From Phoronis australis (taxonomy: Eukaryota > Phoronida > Phoronidae): DNA of 64,000 bases. The stretch's first letter is position 1. Each line of letters starts with the position of its first letter. Under the pieces are notes generated by a model that had not been told where the DNA came from, ran no database searches, and saw nothing but the letters and a program-made list of their open reading frames with translations. The position numbers and the translations under genes were made by a program. This document shows, piece by piece, positions 62,950 through 64,000 of this stretch. The stretch is from NCBI GenBank assembly GCA_002633005.1, contig NMRA01000291.1:485757-549756 (forward strand). Reading direction: 5' to 3'.

Positions 62950-63440
62950 AAAACAAACATGGTGTGTAGCAAGTTGTCAGTGAAACGGAAATTATGCAAA
63001 TAAGATTTTATCCTGGATAGAACAGTATCTAGTACTCAATTGTGGACATTTCCTACTTGTGCTGTGCCCCCAAGGGACGATTATGTAAGGATAGGCGTTC
63101 AATTTAAATATCTACGGCTCTATCTGCCAGACCCATCGAAGAATAATGGAGTTTCTATTATTAATAATTAATTACATTGAACATGACTGTCATAGATTAT
63201 TGGGTGGATGTGACTGCAGCTGTGTACTCTAGTGGTAATTTCGGTTTTCTTTTCGGCAATCTCAATATGTATTGAGAATGCATTTGCCAATTTTCGAATA
63301 ACTAGTACTCCATTTGTAGACTCTCTCTCTCAGTTGTAGTGTTGCTCCCTCTAGTGTGAGGAAGTATTTGAAAAACAGCATTTTTTATATCTGCCATATT
63401 TTATACACAGGCTGGGCACATATCAATAGGTCATGTTGCC
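62950..63440 (+). repeat. Further partial copy of the composite element
   Basis: More diverged units with GTGCCCCCAAGGGACG (63064), CTCTAGTGGTAAT (63228) and CTCCCTCTAGTGTG (63344), closing with GGGCACATATCAATAGGTCA then TGTTGCCCTTGTT, the element's characteristic 3' end. Confidence 0.55.
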
Positions 63441-63480
63441 CTTGTTCCCTTTTGGTGTCAAAGTTGGTCGGAAGAAGAAT

Positions 63481-63616
63481 AAGAATAAGAATAAAATTGA
63501 AGAAAACCCAGGAACAACAGTACTCTGGGCTTGCACGCGCAGAGTAGTAAGAATAAGAATAAAATTGAAGAAAACCCAGGAACAACAGTACTCTGCGCTT
63601 ACACGCGCAGATTAAT
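63481..63616 (+). repeat. Two-copy 68-bp tandem repeat
   Basis: AAGAATAAGAATAAAATTGA through AACCCAGGAACAACAGTACT to CACGCGCAGA, repeated twice with about four differences. It directly follows the composite element end, as A-rich 'aagaataagaa' tails often do in such repeats. Confidence 0.85.
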
Positions 63617-64000
63617 AACCCACTATCTGATGTGTGAATGCAAAAGTGAATATAGGTTTGATTTTGACCAACAATTGCCGACACCATCTATTAACATCAA
63701 GGGACAGCCCACGTTCTGAAATGTTTGGTTTGGGGGCTAATTACTTGATGATGTTATTCATTAATAGAGGGTTAAAGACGTGTTTTTCTGGTTATAAGAA
63801 CTGGAGCCAGTTAGTCAGGGGTAGTGTTTACAAGTAATCAATTTCCCTAGTTTTTCTCCCTTGAGGTGCGTGCATTTGTTTTGAAGACTGTGTCTGTCAC
63901 AGTAAAATTGCGCAAAACAAATTTGAATTTTATTCCTCCCAGAATTCCCCCGAGTACTACCATGAGATACGGACATGCGCAAAGCGAACCATTCCACGGA
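63617..64000. other. No supported feature
   Basis: Short frames only. Nothing recognised up to the window edge. Confidence 0.4.

Noticed and set aside
1-64000. CRISPR arrays, operons, insertion sequences or other bacterial features
   Set aside because: The tandem repeats here lack unique equal-length spacers, and gene structure is intron-containing; nothing bacterial is supported.

Overview
Organism. The window is animal nuclear DNA: AT-rich and gene-poor, with GT-AG introns, long introns, a tRNA-derived SINE, and DNA transposons of Kolobok, hAT and Harbinger type plus a Penelope-like retroelement fragment. Two genes are recognised by joining exons by eye: AGTRAP (minus strand) and AURKAIP1/mS38 (plus strand). 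The gene and repeat mix suggests an aquatic invertebrate; I cannot fix the phylum. There is no prokaryotic gene organisation, and most open frames in the window are chance frames.

Layout. 1-4.3 kb: no supported gene, a small G-rich inverted-repeat element and a Harbinger-like MITE. 4.3-4.6 kb: a THAP zinc-finger fragment that lacks a metal ligand. 8.2-17.7 kb: four minus-strand exons of one or two unidentified genes (two frame-consistent pairs), with a plus-strand coding-looking segment at 16.3-16.7 kb inside an intron. 17.8-18.2 kb: a 371-bp near-perfect foldback element built of about 21-bp repeats. 18.4-20.6 kb: a small two-exon minus-strand candidate gene with a long AT-rich 3' region. 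22-29 kb: dispersed repeats, a SINE, and a 1.7-kb Kolobok transposon carrying a broken THAP transposase start on one strand and a P2X7-like zinc-motif remnant on the other. 29-35 kb: a 2.7-kb segment duplicated in tandem. 37.7-55.2 kb: the seven-exon AGTRAP gene, whose introns hold minisatellites, two arrays of CTCF-like motifs, hAT and Harbinger elements, the Penelope fragment and an 893-base assembly gap. 55.6-59.6 kb: a maze of nested direct and inverted repeats. 59.9-61.2 kb: AURKAIP1. 61.7-63.4 kb: further CTCF-like arrays in the opposite orientation to the AGTRAP-intron ones.

How the parts relate. AGTRAP (a four-helix membrane adaptor) and AURKAIP1 (a mitoribosomal small-subunit protein) sit head to head, about 4.7 kb apart, and nearly all the space between them is one inverted-repeat complex. 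The CTCF-like motif arrays flank that unit in convergent orientation. The rest of the window is mainly transposon and repeat history. Coordinates were counted by hand and may be off by a base or two; no database search was possible.
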